64,000 nucleotides of DNA from contig CM034237.1 of assembly GCA_019916065.1 (NCBI GenBank), forward strand, positions 19,675,752-19,739,751, given 5' to 3'. The position numbers were made by a program, and so were the translations under genes. Under the pieces are notes generated by a model. The model was not told the DNA's origin and searched no databases. It was given only the letters and a program-made list of their open reading frames with translations. Positions 23,015 through 34,179 of the stretch are shown here, piece after piece (position 1 is the first letter of the stretch; each line of letters opens with the position of its first letter). This stretch comes from Vitellaria paradoxa (lineage: Eukaryota > Streptophyta > Magnoliopsida > Ericales > Sapotaceae).

Positions 23015-23729
23015 AACAAAGACCTAGTGGATTTTAAGCAAGTAACTCTTGTATTGTACATGTAGTGGTTTTGTATAAGTTGTGTGATGTGATCTCTTGC
23101 CCAAACATTGGAATATTGTTATGAGCTGTCTAGTCTGAGCTTTAATTTAGTTCACTTACTTATTTGTGGGGTTATGTGCAACTAGGATATATAGCATCAT
23201 ATGCTAATAGGTATGTGTGAATGCTTGATGAATGAATTTCCTTCTATAAGTGGTATCTTGTGAGTATTTGAAGTCAAAATCTAGCTCCGTTTATACTCTT
23301 GCAACCTTGTTGAATGAATGAAATAATTATGCACATATGCTCTTCCTACCTTGATAGTTTATACATTTATGTTTAGCACTTGGGAATTACACATGATATT
23401 TGGGTTTTGCGATTTGTTGGGCTTGAGCTTGATTCATTTTTTATCATAATCACTTTTTGACATCTTGAAACCATACCATAGATGTTTGCGGGTAACATCA
23501 CTGCAAAATCCTCACGAGATCGATCTTACTTGTCCACTAGGGGGAACTAAGGGTTTAAAATACTTGCCTCACACGCAAAGTGTGCCGTGTGTCTCCTATA
23601 AAAATGGACCTCCCTCTTTATTTGAGTCCTTACTTATCTTTGTTTTTTAATAAGTTGAAAATGCTTGGTTTATCCCCTTTAGTCCTAGGATTTGAATTCT
23701 TTTCATTGCTAGGGACTAGCAATGCTCAA

Positions 23730-23737
23730 GTTGGGGG
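23730..23737 (+). other. polypurine tract of element A
   Basis: GTTGGGGG directly before the 3' LTR, where plus-strand DNA synthesis would be primed. Degraded by T bases. Confidence 0.55.
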
Positions 23738-25118
23738 TGTAATTAACAATTAGATTATAAATTATGCATTTAGTTAATAATTTTATAGTTTTTTGGTTGT
23801 TTTTAATATTTATTCCATTTTGTTTTCTAATTTTAGGGAAAATAAGGAAATAATCGAGATAAATGATGATGAAAGTCGTGAACAGGATACAGTGGTCCAG
23901 ACACCCCGATGACTAGTCTGGACCAGAGCAAGGGCACTGCTGGAGAATTAGGAGCACGAAAAGAATTAAAACTGGGACCTTATTGCTATCTAGACACTTA
24001 CTCAGGTGGTCCGGACACCAACGGGCCAATTTGCATGGAAATTTAAATTTTTAGGCTTAGGTTTAGACTATATATACAATATTTCTCTCAGCCGTCAGGG
24101 AGTCTTTTCCTTTATAATTTTCAGTTTAGTTTTTCTTTAAAAATAAATTAGTATAGAGAGTTTCAATTTAGTTTCTAGAGAGTTTTTGGATTGATTGCTT
24201 TTGGATTCAAGTTTAATTCATTGGGAAGATTGGTACGTGTTTCGTTTTATTCAATGAAATTTATTTTGCTTTTCATACTATCTTTTTATTTGTTGTTTTA
24301 TTATTTCATCCATGCTAGGTTAGATTTTTATTCTTGATTTAATCTAGAAAAAATGCGTAGATCACTATGATTGATGAGATGTGCATAGATCCATACACGC
24401 AAAGTGAAAATTTGCATGTATGGGATTATAATTTTTAGATCTATATTATTTGTTTATAAAAGCCTTTGAAAACAAATTTTCTTGATCATATTGTTGCAAT
24501 CACTGATAAGAGTTCTTGATTAAATGTTTATTAATAGTTTTGAAATAAGTAAATCAGATTTGAATCCAAAAACGAAATATCATAATATTTTTGGGTTTCT
24601 AATCCTAAACGAGATTTGAAAACCGTGTTTTAGAATTTAAAAATGTTTCTAAGAAGATAACTTCCAGTTTATTTTTTTTTATGTGAAACTTAAATTGAGA
24701 TAAAAACATATCGAATCATGAAGTAGTGAGTCTACCTAAATTTAAAGGTATGATCAAGATCTTTAATTATCTTGAATGCGTAGCTTTATTACTTTCATTG
24801 TTTTAGTTTAATTTAATTTTGAATCTTGTTTTTTATTAATTAGAATATAAGTAATTTAAATTCTTAAATTTTAATTTATTTTAATTTTTGCAATTTACTT
24901 TATTTGGTTATTAGTTAGTTAATCAACAATTTTCAAAACCCAAAACAAATTTTCTTTTTTCTATTTTTGAAACAAAACTAGTAGGTAAAAGAACTTAGAA
25001 AACCTAGTGTTCATTCTCAAAGTTTCTTGTGAATACGATTCTAAACTCAGCAGGTAAAACTACACCGCACACCCTTATATTTGAGAGTTTTTCTAGACGC
25101 AATATTTAGAGGCGATCA
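23738..25118 (+). repeat. 3' LTR of element A
   Basis: About 1.38 kb, ends GGCGATCA before the TTTTA duplication. Aligns with the 5' LTR but lacks roughly 20-30 bp at its very start (TGATTACACTTG... absent), and differs by many substitutions, so the insertion is old. Confidence 0.87.
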
Positions 25119-25123
25119 TTTTA
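25119..25123. repeat. target-site duplication TTTTA, right of element A
   Basis: Matches 6969-6973. Confidence 0.85.
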
Positions 25124-26298
25124 CTACAAGATATTTTTTCGATTAATAATAAAAAATAAATATATACAAATAACTATATTACTATTCATTTTCCTTTTTT
25201 ACTTCCACACAAATTCTCCCCCCCCAAATGCACACTTTTTCACTTAGATAATAGATGTATATTGAAGAAGGTGGAGACCTTCACCCTGATTGAAAGGTTT
25301 CAACATCCACCTAGGCTGTGATTGCTAAGTCTTCAAAAATGGATTAAATTTCATTCAAAAACTATAGCATATATAAGTACGGTTGGTACAAAAATAACCC
25401 TAGACACATCACGTACTCCCAAGCACAATGAAAAAGTGTTTAGTGCAAGTTAAATAGTCAGAAAATGTTTGAAGTTGGGTCCCACCTTGTTATGGAACCA
25501 CACTAGTGTGATTTTACCTATAAATGCAAAATGGTAATAAATGAACGGAACTTATTACTTAAAAGTTGACCTAGTTAGTTCGTTTCGTTACAAGTGATAG
25601 ACAGATGTTATATTTGGACACTCTGCAAGGTGACATTCTGTCTAGTCCGATGCCCATTTTGCCCACACGCATTTAATGTAAAGTGAGCAGTATTAAATGA
25701 GAAGTGAAAGGCATTTATGGGAAAATAAGAGCACTGAGTACCTTATGGAATACCTATGAGGTACAAAATGATTACAATTCCATTATTTATCTATTAATTT
25801 ATTTACATTATCTTACTATAATATAACACTTAACTCTAAAATCTAGATACACTTACTATTGTTAACTTAATACTTTACTGTTTGCTTTACATTCTACAAT
25901 TCTCTCAAGGTTTTTCTAACTTTACCATCGGAGGGTTTTCTGGTCAAGGACCTCCTCTCTAGTTATAACCTTTGTTTTTTTTGTACTCGACAGACTTGTG
26001 TTTGGATTTGTGGTTGACGTGATGAATAGTTTCGGCCTGATTTTTTATTGCCAAACATGTACATATGCATATGACAAATGGATTTTCTTTTTCATGACAA
26101 AAATCATCAAATGGGCGTCTTAAATGTACATCTATGTAATTCAATATATACATATATATATCGGGCCTCATCAACAGAAACCATCAACGTCAACAATTTT
26201 GTATGTTTGCCAAAAGCAACCCTAATTTTCTTTCTTGATGGCACCTAACCCCTGTGAGATGCTAACTCTGATGCCCTAGATATTAAGTTATTAATCCT
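25124..26298. other. AT-rich intergenic DNA
   Basis: No gene or repeat boundary recognised. Small AT repeats near 26150. Confidence 0.6.
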
Positions 26299-26449
26299 AG
26301 GGTTTGTTTGGAGTAAGAAAAAGTGAGATAAATTGAGATAAATTGAGAGTTCATAATGCATGCAGTGAAAAAAAAAAAGTTGATGTGATATAAAGTTAAC
26401 AGAGATTTATAGAGTTTTTTATTGTTTTTCAGCAAACCAAACGAGACCT
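26299..26449. mobile_element. hAT-like MITE
   Basis: About 151 bp. The ends AGGGTTTGTTTGG and (reverse complement of the right end) AGGTCTCGTTTGG agree at 10 of 13 positions. Flanks TTAATCCT (26291-26298) and TGAATTCT (26450-26457) match at 6 of 8, as an aged 8-bp hAT duplication would. No coding capacity. Confidence 0.6.
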
Positions 26450-27392
26450 TGAATTCTCTTAAAAAAGATATTTAAGAAGCTTGCTTACAAGTAAGATCGA
26501 GGGTGGTACCAATTGTATTAGTTACTATATATATATACAGTTTCACTTTTATACAGCCAAGAATGTATTTTTCTCGTGCATCTTCTCACTACATGTCTAA
26601 TAAGTTGCATAGTCAAAAAAATTCCATTCAGTATGAGTAGTAATGACAAATGAACACAATTAATTTCCTATTGTACTGGTACAATGTTCTATATTTTCTC
26701 GAAACCATAAATTCTCGGATAATACATGCACTAAAATAATTTAATATCTCACTTGTGAGCCATCTGGACTTCCATGCACTTGGATATAAGATGAGTAATT
26801 AAAAAAAAAAAGGGGGTATGAAGCATAGTACACCAACATAAATAGAATAGAGTATATATACGAAAAAATACTGATAAAAAATTAGTGAATTTGTTTTTTA
26901 AATTTAGCTTTGCTAGCATATTAAATCACTAGGAATTTAATTTGAGTAAAAAAGTGGAAACTAATTTTTCAATAGATTTTTTTTTCTTATTATGTGATTT
27001 ATTTAAAAAAAAAAATTGAATTTTATTATAGTTTTCATATATTTGGGACACACATTCACATATTTACGAAAATATAAGTCAGTTTACACATTATCTTATA
27101 TTTAAGTATTTTTTTTTTGAAAGATATCATGCAATGACCAAACTTCTGTCTAGATATTATCTTCTTTTATTAGTTGAATTGTGTATCGTAATTATTTAAT
27201 TTGAAGTTTAATTATGTTGGGGGTTATTTGGTGATTACTTTATCAGAAGAAGAAGAATAAAAGAGATCGAACACTCATTCTCGATTTAAAGCTCGATTGA
27301 GATAGGGGTTGTGTGTTATTTATGTTATGCAAATTCGCACTTAATGATCTTAAACAAGCACGTCTTTAATGGGATTTGGATTAGATTGAGTA
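26450..27392. other. AT-rich intergenic DNA
   Basis: No gene recognised. Confidence 0.6.
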
Positions 27393-27612
27393 TACATACG
27401 TTGATGCAGAATGAGGAAGAATTAGATGAATTGGTGTAGGAGCCACCGTAGAAATGAACAAACTGTTGGGCGGTGTCGTGCGGATAGCATGACTGTTGGC
27501 ACCGCGAATTTGTGGGTATAGCAAAGCCATAGGGACCAAAAAGCCGTCCGGATACCAAGACTGTGAGGATGACCGATCTGTTCCAACAATGCTTGTCTCG
27601 TATTGGTTCTGT
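27393..27612 (-). pseudogene. possible isolated exon of unknown gene
   Basis: On the minus strand a stretch of about 220 bp with higher GC than its surroundings is open in one frame (NQYETSIVGTDRSSSQSW..., ALLYPQIRGANSHAIRTTPPNS). It is preceded by an acceptor-like GTATACAG and followed by a donor-like GTATGTATAC. I do not recognise the protein. A second minus frame is also open, which weakens the case. It could be a fragment of a host gene carried here by duplication. Confidence 0.25.
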
Positions 27613-28629
27613 ATACGATTAATTAGATTCTTTAGTTCGTCAGTTTATGATGCATGGCTGAGGTTTTCTTTTTAAAAATAATATAGGGTGATTATGAAAC
27701 TTATAATTTATCGTTTTGATTTGATGTTTATCTTATTTTATGTGTTGCTATGTGAGTTGAATGTTGATATTGAGATTTGATTTTGGTTAAGGGGAACTGA
27801 AAATAGAGAGCATTTATATACCTAAATATTGAAAATTTTGAAACCTGCATGAAACTTGGTTATCGTTTTAGTAGACTAGTAATTTACAAAACAAAATTAA
27901 TACTCACGTGTAGCATTTTCTCATCAATATGCGAGAATACAGATGTCTATAATGGCATAACTCTATTTGGAAGCAGACGCTAAAGGATGATATAATATAA
28001 TTGAACTGTTAGTCCAAGACCACTTAGGTAGAGTACTTAAAACCTTGTAGATTTTAATCTGTGGTCATAATTGTGTGTCAGTTATTACTGTTTTTGGGAA
28101 ATAGAATGATGTTGTTTCACCATTATTTCTTGATAACAACATAATAGGACATTGTTACATTTTTTTTTATGCAGGAGCACACATAATTTAGTGTTTAGTT
28201 TCCTACCACTAATGTTGCAAGTTCAAGTACTGCAGAAACAAAGACGTTAGTAAAACCCATTGGGCCTGAATGATAGTAGCATTTAGATTGTTTTGAGAAT
28301 AGTAATAATATTGTATTTTTTTTCTATTTTAATTACATTTAGATTATCTAGATTATATGGAGTCTAGTTTGTATATGGAGTTATTGCCAAGTTGGTAGCT
28401 GCGGTTGAACAGTTGTGCTATTAATATTTTATTTTATACTCAGTTTTGCTCTAATTGCTGTATTTAGCTCTAATATTGGATTGAAATTGATGGTTATGTG
28501 TATGTTTATTTACATTTAGATCATGTTCGTAGACTGTGGAGCGTGCATATCAATAGCATACTCGAGAGCTATCGAAACTAGCAAGAAAATCAAATATTGG
28601 CCCAAAAAAAAAGATCATGTAAGATAAAA
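27613..28629. other. intergenic DNA
   Basis: Nothing recognised on either strand. Confidence 0.6.
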
Positions 28630-28655
28630 AAAAAATATATATATATATATATATA
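28630..28655. repeat. (AT)n microsatellite
   Basis: Alternating A and T after a poly-A run. Confidence 0.9.
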
Positions 28656-29699
28656 GTTTTTAATTGGTTTACCAAATAACATGCCGAAAACCTCCAAGAA
28701 TATAGTTATTGTTACGTCCCCCTTTCAATTCGAGGGTTAATAACATATATAGGATCATGTAACTAATCAACAACTTAAGTAAAAGCTGAAAAATAACCAT
28801 AGTCAAGTCCCAAGGCACAATTCACACTATTCAGCACATCCCCCGAAAGCTTAAGAAAATAATTAAGAGTACATATATAACAAAATATAGTAGATAAAAA
28901 TATAACATATGGTTATAATCATTTATAAACAAGCCAAAATATAATTAATTCATAACAGAGTCTAAAAGAAATAAATATTCACAATTCCAGTATAACATTA
29001 CTAACCAAAAAAAAAATGTCTGTAAGTATGCCATTCAAGACAGTTATGGATAATCACCTATTGCTCTTATAGTACTACTTGCAAATACAGCGGGGTTGAT
29101 TTAACAAGTCCAATCCAAGAAGATGGAAAGATCAACTAAATTAATCAAAATGATTTTAAATTAATTCAAAATAATCAACTAAATATATTACCCAAATAAA
29201 TTACGAAATTAATGAAATTAAATCATGGAATTTTATAACTTTGATATCATGTTAAATGGTGGATTATTTCTAAAAGTTTAAACTATTAAAAAGAAAAAAG
29301 GAAAAAAGAAAAAGTAAACAATGTACGGAAAATTATATCCAAATCATATTTTGTAATCTTTTAAAATTATTAGTCACATCCAAAAAAAAAGTATTGCTTT
29401 TAAGTTACATTAATGTGGAAAGTTCTGTATTTAAGTCACACTTTTGAGTGGGTCCCACGATTTTGTTTTAAATATAGTTTCTAATATACCGATAATATCA
29501 TTTATTTCTATAACAAAGTTATACAAGTTATTTCCAGACATTCTGAGAATCACGTGAAGATATGGTTTACCGATAATCACGCTTTTTTCATTTTTTTTTT
29601 CTTTCCTTGTTTTCAGTTTCATTATTTACAGTTTTAGTTGTGAAGATATTAAGAAGATAGAGCTTATTTGGCCTATCTTCTTCATGGATTAATTTTGCT
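28656..29699. other. intergenic DNA
   Basis: GTTACGTCCCCC at 28711 resembles the start of some LTRs but no partner is seen. No genes. Confidence 0.5.
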
Positions 29700-30625
29700 G
29701 ATTGGCATTTTGAGCTATCTTCAAAATAGTACTGATACTGTTTCAAAAAATATGATGATGTTGGCTCGTATGGTTGGTTTATGTTATGTATCAATTGATG
29801 TTTTTTAGGTAGTATGAAAATAGTACCGGTCCAAAATAGTACCGATACTGTTTTATCGGTACTGTTTTCAACATAGTATCGGTATTGTTTTATCGGTACT
29901 GTTTTCAAAACAGCACCATGAATTATAAGCAGATGACGAGTTTTAAGGGCAAGAGAAATCCATGGGGCCGATGGGCTTTTTGAGCTATCTTTAAAACAGT
30001 ACCGGTACTGTTTTAAAAAATATGATGATGTTGGCTCATATGATTGGTTTGTGTTATGTATCGATTGATGTTTTTTAGGCAGTATGAAAACAATACTGGT
30101 TTAAAACAGTACCGGTACTATTTTATCGGTATTGTTTTCAAAACAGTACCGGTACTGTTTTCAAAACAGCACCATGAATTATAAGCAGATGACAAGTTTT
30201 GGGCAAGAGAAATCCATAGGGTTGATTAACATTTTGAGTTATTTTCAAAACAGTACCGATACTGTTTCAAAATCAGAAAAAATAAAGATACTTAGAAATG
30301 ATGATCAATTTAAGTTTTTTCCAAATAGTTTTGATTTTGTACTGTTTTAGACCGGTACTATTTTAAAAACAGTACCGGTACTGTTTTTAAAACAGCACCA
30401 TAAATTATAAGCAGATGACAAGTTTTGGGTAAGAGAAATCCATGGGGTTGATTAACATTTTGAGTTATTTTCAAAACAGTACCGGTACTGTTTCGAAATC
30501 AGAAAAAATAAAGATACTTAGGAATGATGATCGATTTAAGTTTTTTCCAAACAGTTTTGATTTTGTTTCCAAAAATCGGTTTTACTTGCTTTGTAAAGAA
30601 GATGGAAACTCGCGGAAGTTATGAG
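29700..30625. repeat. tandemly duplicated block rich in ACCGGT palindromes
   Basis: Three partial repeats begin at CACCATGAATTATAAGC-like markers (29914, 30170, 30396), so unit lengths are about 256 and 226 bp. Between them lie about ten copies of AAACAGTACCGGTACTGTTT or variants, a near-perfect palindrome. Open frames such as 30132-30350 and 30442-30624 are repeats of one unit and have no recognised domain. Confidence 0.8.
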
Positions 30626-31254
30626 TAAAGTGTGCACTATTTTCGGATAAAACTGGCAGTTTTGAAATGTGGTAAAAAACGCGTGATATCTTTTTTTGTT
30701 TTTTTGTTGCAAGTGTGACTTATTTACAAATAAGTTTTTTTGGGTATAACTTAAATCCTTATAAGTTTATAAATAGTGACCGGCCTCCAAAAACCCCAAC
30801 AATGTATATGGAGAATAATGGAATACCATTTGTTCGTCAAACTTCTCGTAACTAATTTTGCACAATGTAAAAGTATAAGATACCTATTAGCTGTTATTTA
30901 TTTAGTCTTCGTTTTGGAAAAGGAGCTAAAAGTCAATTTTGATTATTTAGTTTTTTTATTATTTTTAATATAACCAAAATTAATTTCTTATATTTTTTTT
31001 ATTCTTTTAAATTATAAAGGAGAAATATGTTAGATTAACAAAAAAAAAATTAGTATTTAAAGTTAGCTTTATTTTTCTCTTTCTAAACACAAAAGTCCCA
31101 AGTTTTTAGTACCAACTTAGAAAAAAAATTAATTTATTTTTCTTGTCAAATTAAGTCTCGGTTTTAATTTTCAAGTAATTGTTACTTTCTTATTGCACAT
31201 TATTCTGTATAGTTTGTGCTAACTTTACAGATTTTGCCATCTTAGGCTCAGCCA
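30626..31254. other. AT-rich intergenic DNA
   Basis: No gene recognised. Confidence 0.6.
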
Positions 31255-31690
31255 ATGAGTTGTTTCTTGGATTTAACCTCCTTGGGAATGCTTGAAACTT
31301 AATGTGAATGGTTGTTCCCATGACAATCCTAAATCCTCAGCAGCGAATGGTATTCTTCGCAATCATGGTATATTTATTTTTACTTTTGGTCATTTTCTTA
31401 ATCAGAAGTTCATTATTTATGCCGAGCTAATTGCCTTATTAGTGGGACTAAAAACTGCTACTAGGATGGGTTTTCTTATTTGACAGTTGAGTCGAATTCA
31501 ACTACAATGGTCTCATGAGCTACTTCTAACAGATCTGGCTATTGAGAAAATGCCCTTCTTCTAACTCGGATTCGACACATTTGCGCTTCTGCAACCATTC
31601 AGCTCCATCATGTTTATTGAAAAATTAACCAGACAGTAAATTTCATGGCTAATTGGATATGTACGTGTCATCAAGTATAGACATTTTATT
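31255..31690 (+). pseudogene. RNase H-like domain (RVT_3) of an L1-type LINE, decayed
   Basis: The frame LKLNVNGCSHDNPKSSAANGILRNH, then FGHFLNQKFIIYAELIALLVGLKTATRMGF, matches the plant L1 RNase H domain (usual pattern KLNVDGS...NPGPSG, ...YAELYALL.GL..). The first catalytic Asp of the KLNVDGS motif is Asn here (KLNVNG), and stops follow GFLI, so activity is not possible. The following part (HHV...N..AD equivalent) survives only in fragments. It is the C-terminal end of a LINE, or of a domesticated RNase H-like gene; the tail favours a LINE. Confidence 0.75.
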
Positions 31691-31998
31691 AGAAGAATGA
31701 TCTTCCCCATACTATCATTGGTATTCTCACACTTGATGCTGTTGAGACTACTCATATAAGGGCTTGATTTTTTTATTTTCATTTCTTGGAGGTTTGGTTT
31801 ATGCCCCATTCTATTTCTTGTTCTATAGTGAGTAACTACCATTTGGTTTCGCTTAATTTTAGTAGGTATTTTAACCTTTGTATTACGGTGAGTCACTGCA
31901 CTTCTATTTTTTTCTTTTATTGTTTTCCTATACTTTTGCTAGAGTTCAAGTTCAAGTCCTCCTCTTTCTTGTACTACTTTTGTAAGTTAATAAACAGG
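31691..31998 (+). mobile_element. 3' untranslated end of the L1-type LINE
   Basis: T-rich sequence ending TTTTGTAAGTTAATAAAC, typical of plant L1 tails, cut by CACTA2 at 31999. Confidence 0.5.
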
Positions 31999-32008
31999 CA
32001 CTAGTAGA
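31999..32008 (-). repeat. CACTA2 terminal inverted repeat
   Basis: CACTAGTAGA, identical to the CACTA1 ends. Confidence 0.85.
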
Positions 32009-32029
32009 AAAAATAGCATTAGCAACCGC

Positions 32030-32330
32030 CACTGACAGTTGCTAAAAGTAAATAAGCAGTCACTAATACCCTTTAGCGATCGCTATTGGATCGCTGCCGA
32101 AACTTCGTCGCTACTGACTACTTGGCGATCGCTAATAACTGTTGAGGGTGGCTGTATGCAATTATTAGTGACCGGCTAAGTGAGTTTTAGCGACTGCCAT
32201 AGTGGTCGCTAAAAGTCTTTTTAGTGACGGCCTCTTGATCTTTTAGCGACCGCTATGGCAGTCGCTAAAAGTGCTTTTACTGAACTTATAAGTGGCTTGG
32301 GGGGGCTTTTTAGATGGTCGCTAATACTCA
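32030..32330. repeat. CACTA2 subterminal repeats
   Basis: Degenerate TAGCGACCGC/GCGGTCGCTA-type units in both orientations, related to those of CACTA1. Confidence 0.8.
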
Positions 32331-32720
32331 TCATTTTTTTTTTAATTTTTGTCATTTGATTCTCATCCATGTACCTGTTTTATAAATTTTTAAAGTTTTA
32401 TAAAACTAAATACGAAAATTAAAGTAAACCATTTACATACACACAGTAAGAAAATAAGCTAATAAAAAACTTTTCATTTATATTAATACATGTGCAATGT
32501 CTTTGAATTACAAAAAGAAAGGAAAAATTCTTATACAATTTTAAAGAAAAAGGGAAAAAAAAAACCAAAACAAGATGTCCACTGTAGCACCAGTCAATCA
32601 ACTTGAAAAAAAAATAAATTTATTAGTTAGCAAAATTTTAAATATAAATAAAATTCCATAAAATTAATATTAAGGTGATATACTTCAAAATTTTAAAATT
32701 AAAAAACATTTTGTATGATT
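32331..32720. other. AT-rich spacer in CACTA2
   Basis: No gene. The position corresponds to the AT-rich region after the second gene in CACTA1. Confidence 0.5.
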
Positions 32721-32724
32721 TCAG

Positions 32725-33885
32725 GCAGCCCGGGCCTCCGATTCACATGCTGTTTGTTCTGATAGGTCACTAATGGCCCAAAGATTGTGCCGCTCGAGTT
32801 TACCGAGCATTGGAGCCCGCATGATTAGTTTGGGTCGTTAGAGGGCAACTTCTGAGTTCTAAATTTCAAGTTTCAACTTAAACGTACTTTCAAGTGTTTC
32901 GGGCACCCTAGGCTTTGAATTCACACGCCGTTCATTTCGATAGGTCACTAATGGTCCAAAAATCATGTCTCTCGAGTTTGACGGGCATCAGAGCCCGTCC
33001 ACTTGGTTTGGGCCATTAGAGGGCAAATTTTGGTTTCTAAGTGTCAAAGTTTCAACTTAAACGTAATTTCAAGGGTTTTGGGCACCCCGGGTGTCGGATT
33101 CCCACACCGTTCATTCCAACAAGTCACTAATGGTCCAAAGATCATGCCCCTTGAGTTTGAAGGGCATCGGAGCCTGTCTACTCAATTTGGGCCGTGAGAG
33201 GGCAACTTCTGAGTTTTAAGTTTCAAGTTTCAACTTAAATAGATTTTCAACTTTTCCGGGCACCCCGGGCGTCGAATTCTTATGGAATTCATTTTGACAC
33301 GTCACTAATGCTCCAAAAATCATTCCCCTCGAGTTTGACGGGCATCGGAGCCCATCCGCTTGGTTTGGGCCATTAGAGGGCAAATTTTGGTTTCTAAGTG
33401 TCAAAGTTTCAACTTAAATGTAATTTCAAGGGTTCTGGGCACCCCGGGTGTCGAAATCCTGCACCATTCATTTTGACAGGTCACTAATGGTCCAAAGATC
33501 ATGCCTTTTGAGTTTGACGAGCATCGGAGCCCACTTGCTCAATTTGGGCTGTTAGAGGGCAACTTTTGAGGTCTAAGTTTCAAGTTTCAACTTAAACATA
33601 TTTTCAACTTTTACGGGCACCCCGGGCATTGGATTCTCATGCCATTCACTCTGATAGGTTACTAATGGTCCAAAGATCATTCCCCTCGAGTTTGACGAGC
33701 ATTAGAGCCCATCCGCTTGGTTCGGGCCATTACAGGGCAAATTTTGGTTTCTAAGTGTCAAAGTTTCAACTTAAATGTAATTTCAAGGGTTCTAGGCACC
33801 CCGGGTGTTGAATTCCCACACCGTTCATTCCGACAAGTCACTAATGATCCAAAGATCATGCCCCTCGGAGCCTGTCTACTCAATA
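32725..33885. repeat. ~178-bp tandem array with dimeric order, in CACTA2
   Basis: About 6.5 copies. The GGGCACCCCGGG-type marker recurs at about 32905, 33080, 33258, 33438, 33615 and 33797 (spacings 175-182). Two monomer types alternate: one with ...TCAAGGGTT..GGGTGTCG and GGGCAACTT, the other with ...TTCAACTTTT.CGGGC and GGGCAAATTTTGG, giving a repeat of about 356 bp. Each holds GTCACTAATGGTCC and GGGCATCGGAGCCC. Not present in CACTA1. Short frames here are repeat artefacts. Confidence 0.93.
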
Positions 33886-33903
33886 ATAATAATAATAATA
33901 AAT
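33884..33903. repeat. (AAT)n microsatellite
   Basis: Six or so tandem units ending the satellite-like array. Confidence 0.9.
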
Positions 33904-34179
33904 AATCTATAGATAAAGCTGAAATCCTAAATTTATAGAATAAATTGAAGTAGATATAGTTAAATTATCTTAGAGTCAGAAAACATAAACTTATACCTGA
34001 TGCTGATCATCCAAGCATGCTGGATCATGTATGCCCTCACCCACAGACTTGTGTCTCGCCTGGTGACCACTGCCAACGTCCGGGGCCTACAATAAAACAG
34101 TATATAATTAATAGTAAACATAAATATGTATTCCAAAAGTAATTGAATTAAATTTAAATACAAATTATGTAGTTATTAA

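Larger units (their letters stand above)
21439..23729 (+). other. 3' region of element A (non-coding, two antisense ORFs)
   Basis: Continues element A after CACTA1. No pol genes. Aligns with 57857-59540 plus 61129-61740 of element C and, less well, with 49100-50715 of B. Holds a purine-only tract (22724-22794) and two minus-strand ORFs (22294-22500 and 22814-23014) that have counterparts in C. A conserved block near the 3' LTR reads GTCCACTAGGGGGAAC. Confidence 0.7.
6974..25118 (+). mobile_element. Athila-like LTR retrotransposon A (gag-only), split by CACTA1
   Basis: Complete LTR element: 5' LTR 6974-8380, primer site 8387-8404, decayed gag and second protein region 8484-10117, long non-coding 3' region, polypurine tract, 3' LTR 23738-25118, and matching TTTTA duplications. 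Removing CACTA1 (10433-21435) leaves about 7.1 kb. No protease, RT, RNase H or integrase is recognisable, so the element is non-autonomous. It is assigned to Ty3/gypsy, Athila/Tat side, by the tRNA-Asp-type primer site and the gag fold shared with element C; that part is inference. Confidence 0.85.

Noticed and set aside
33003..33404. ORFs within the 178-bp array
   Set aside because: Recur with the repeat period and on both strands; no family resemblance.
32725..33905. CRISPR-like repeat array
   Set aside because: Repeats are about 178 bp with no short unique spacers, and the context is a plant CACTA element; this is a tandem satellite-like array.
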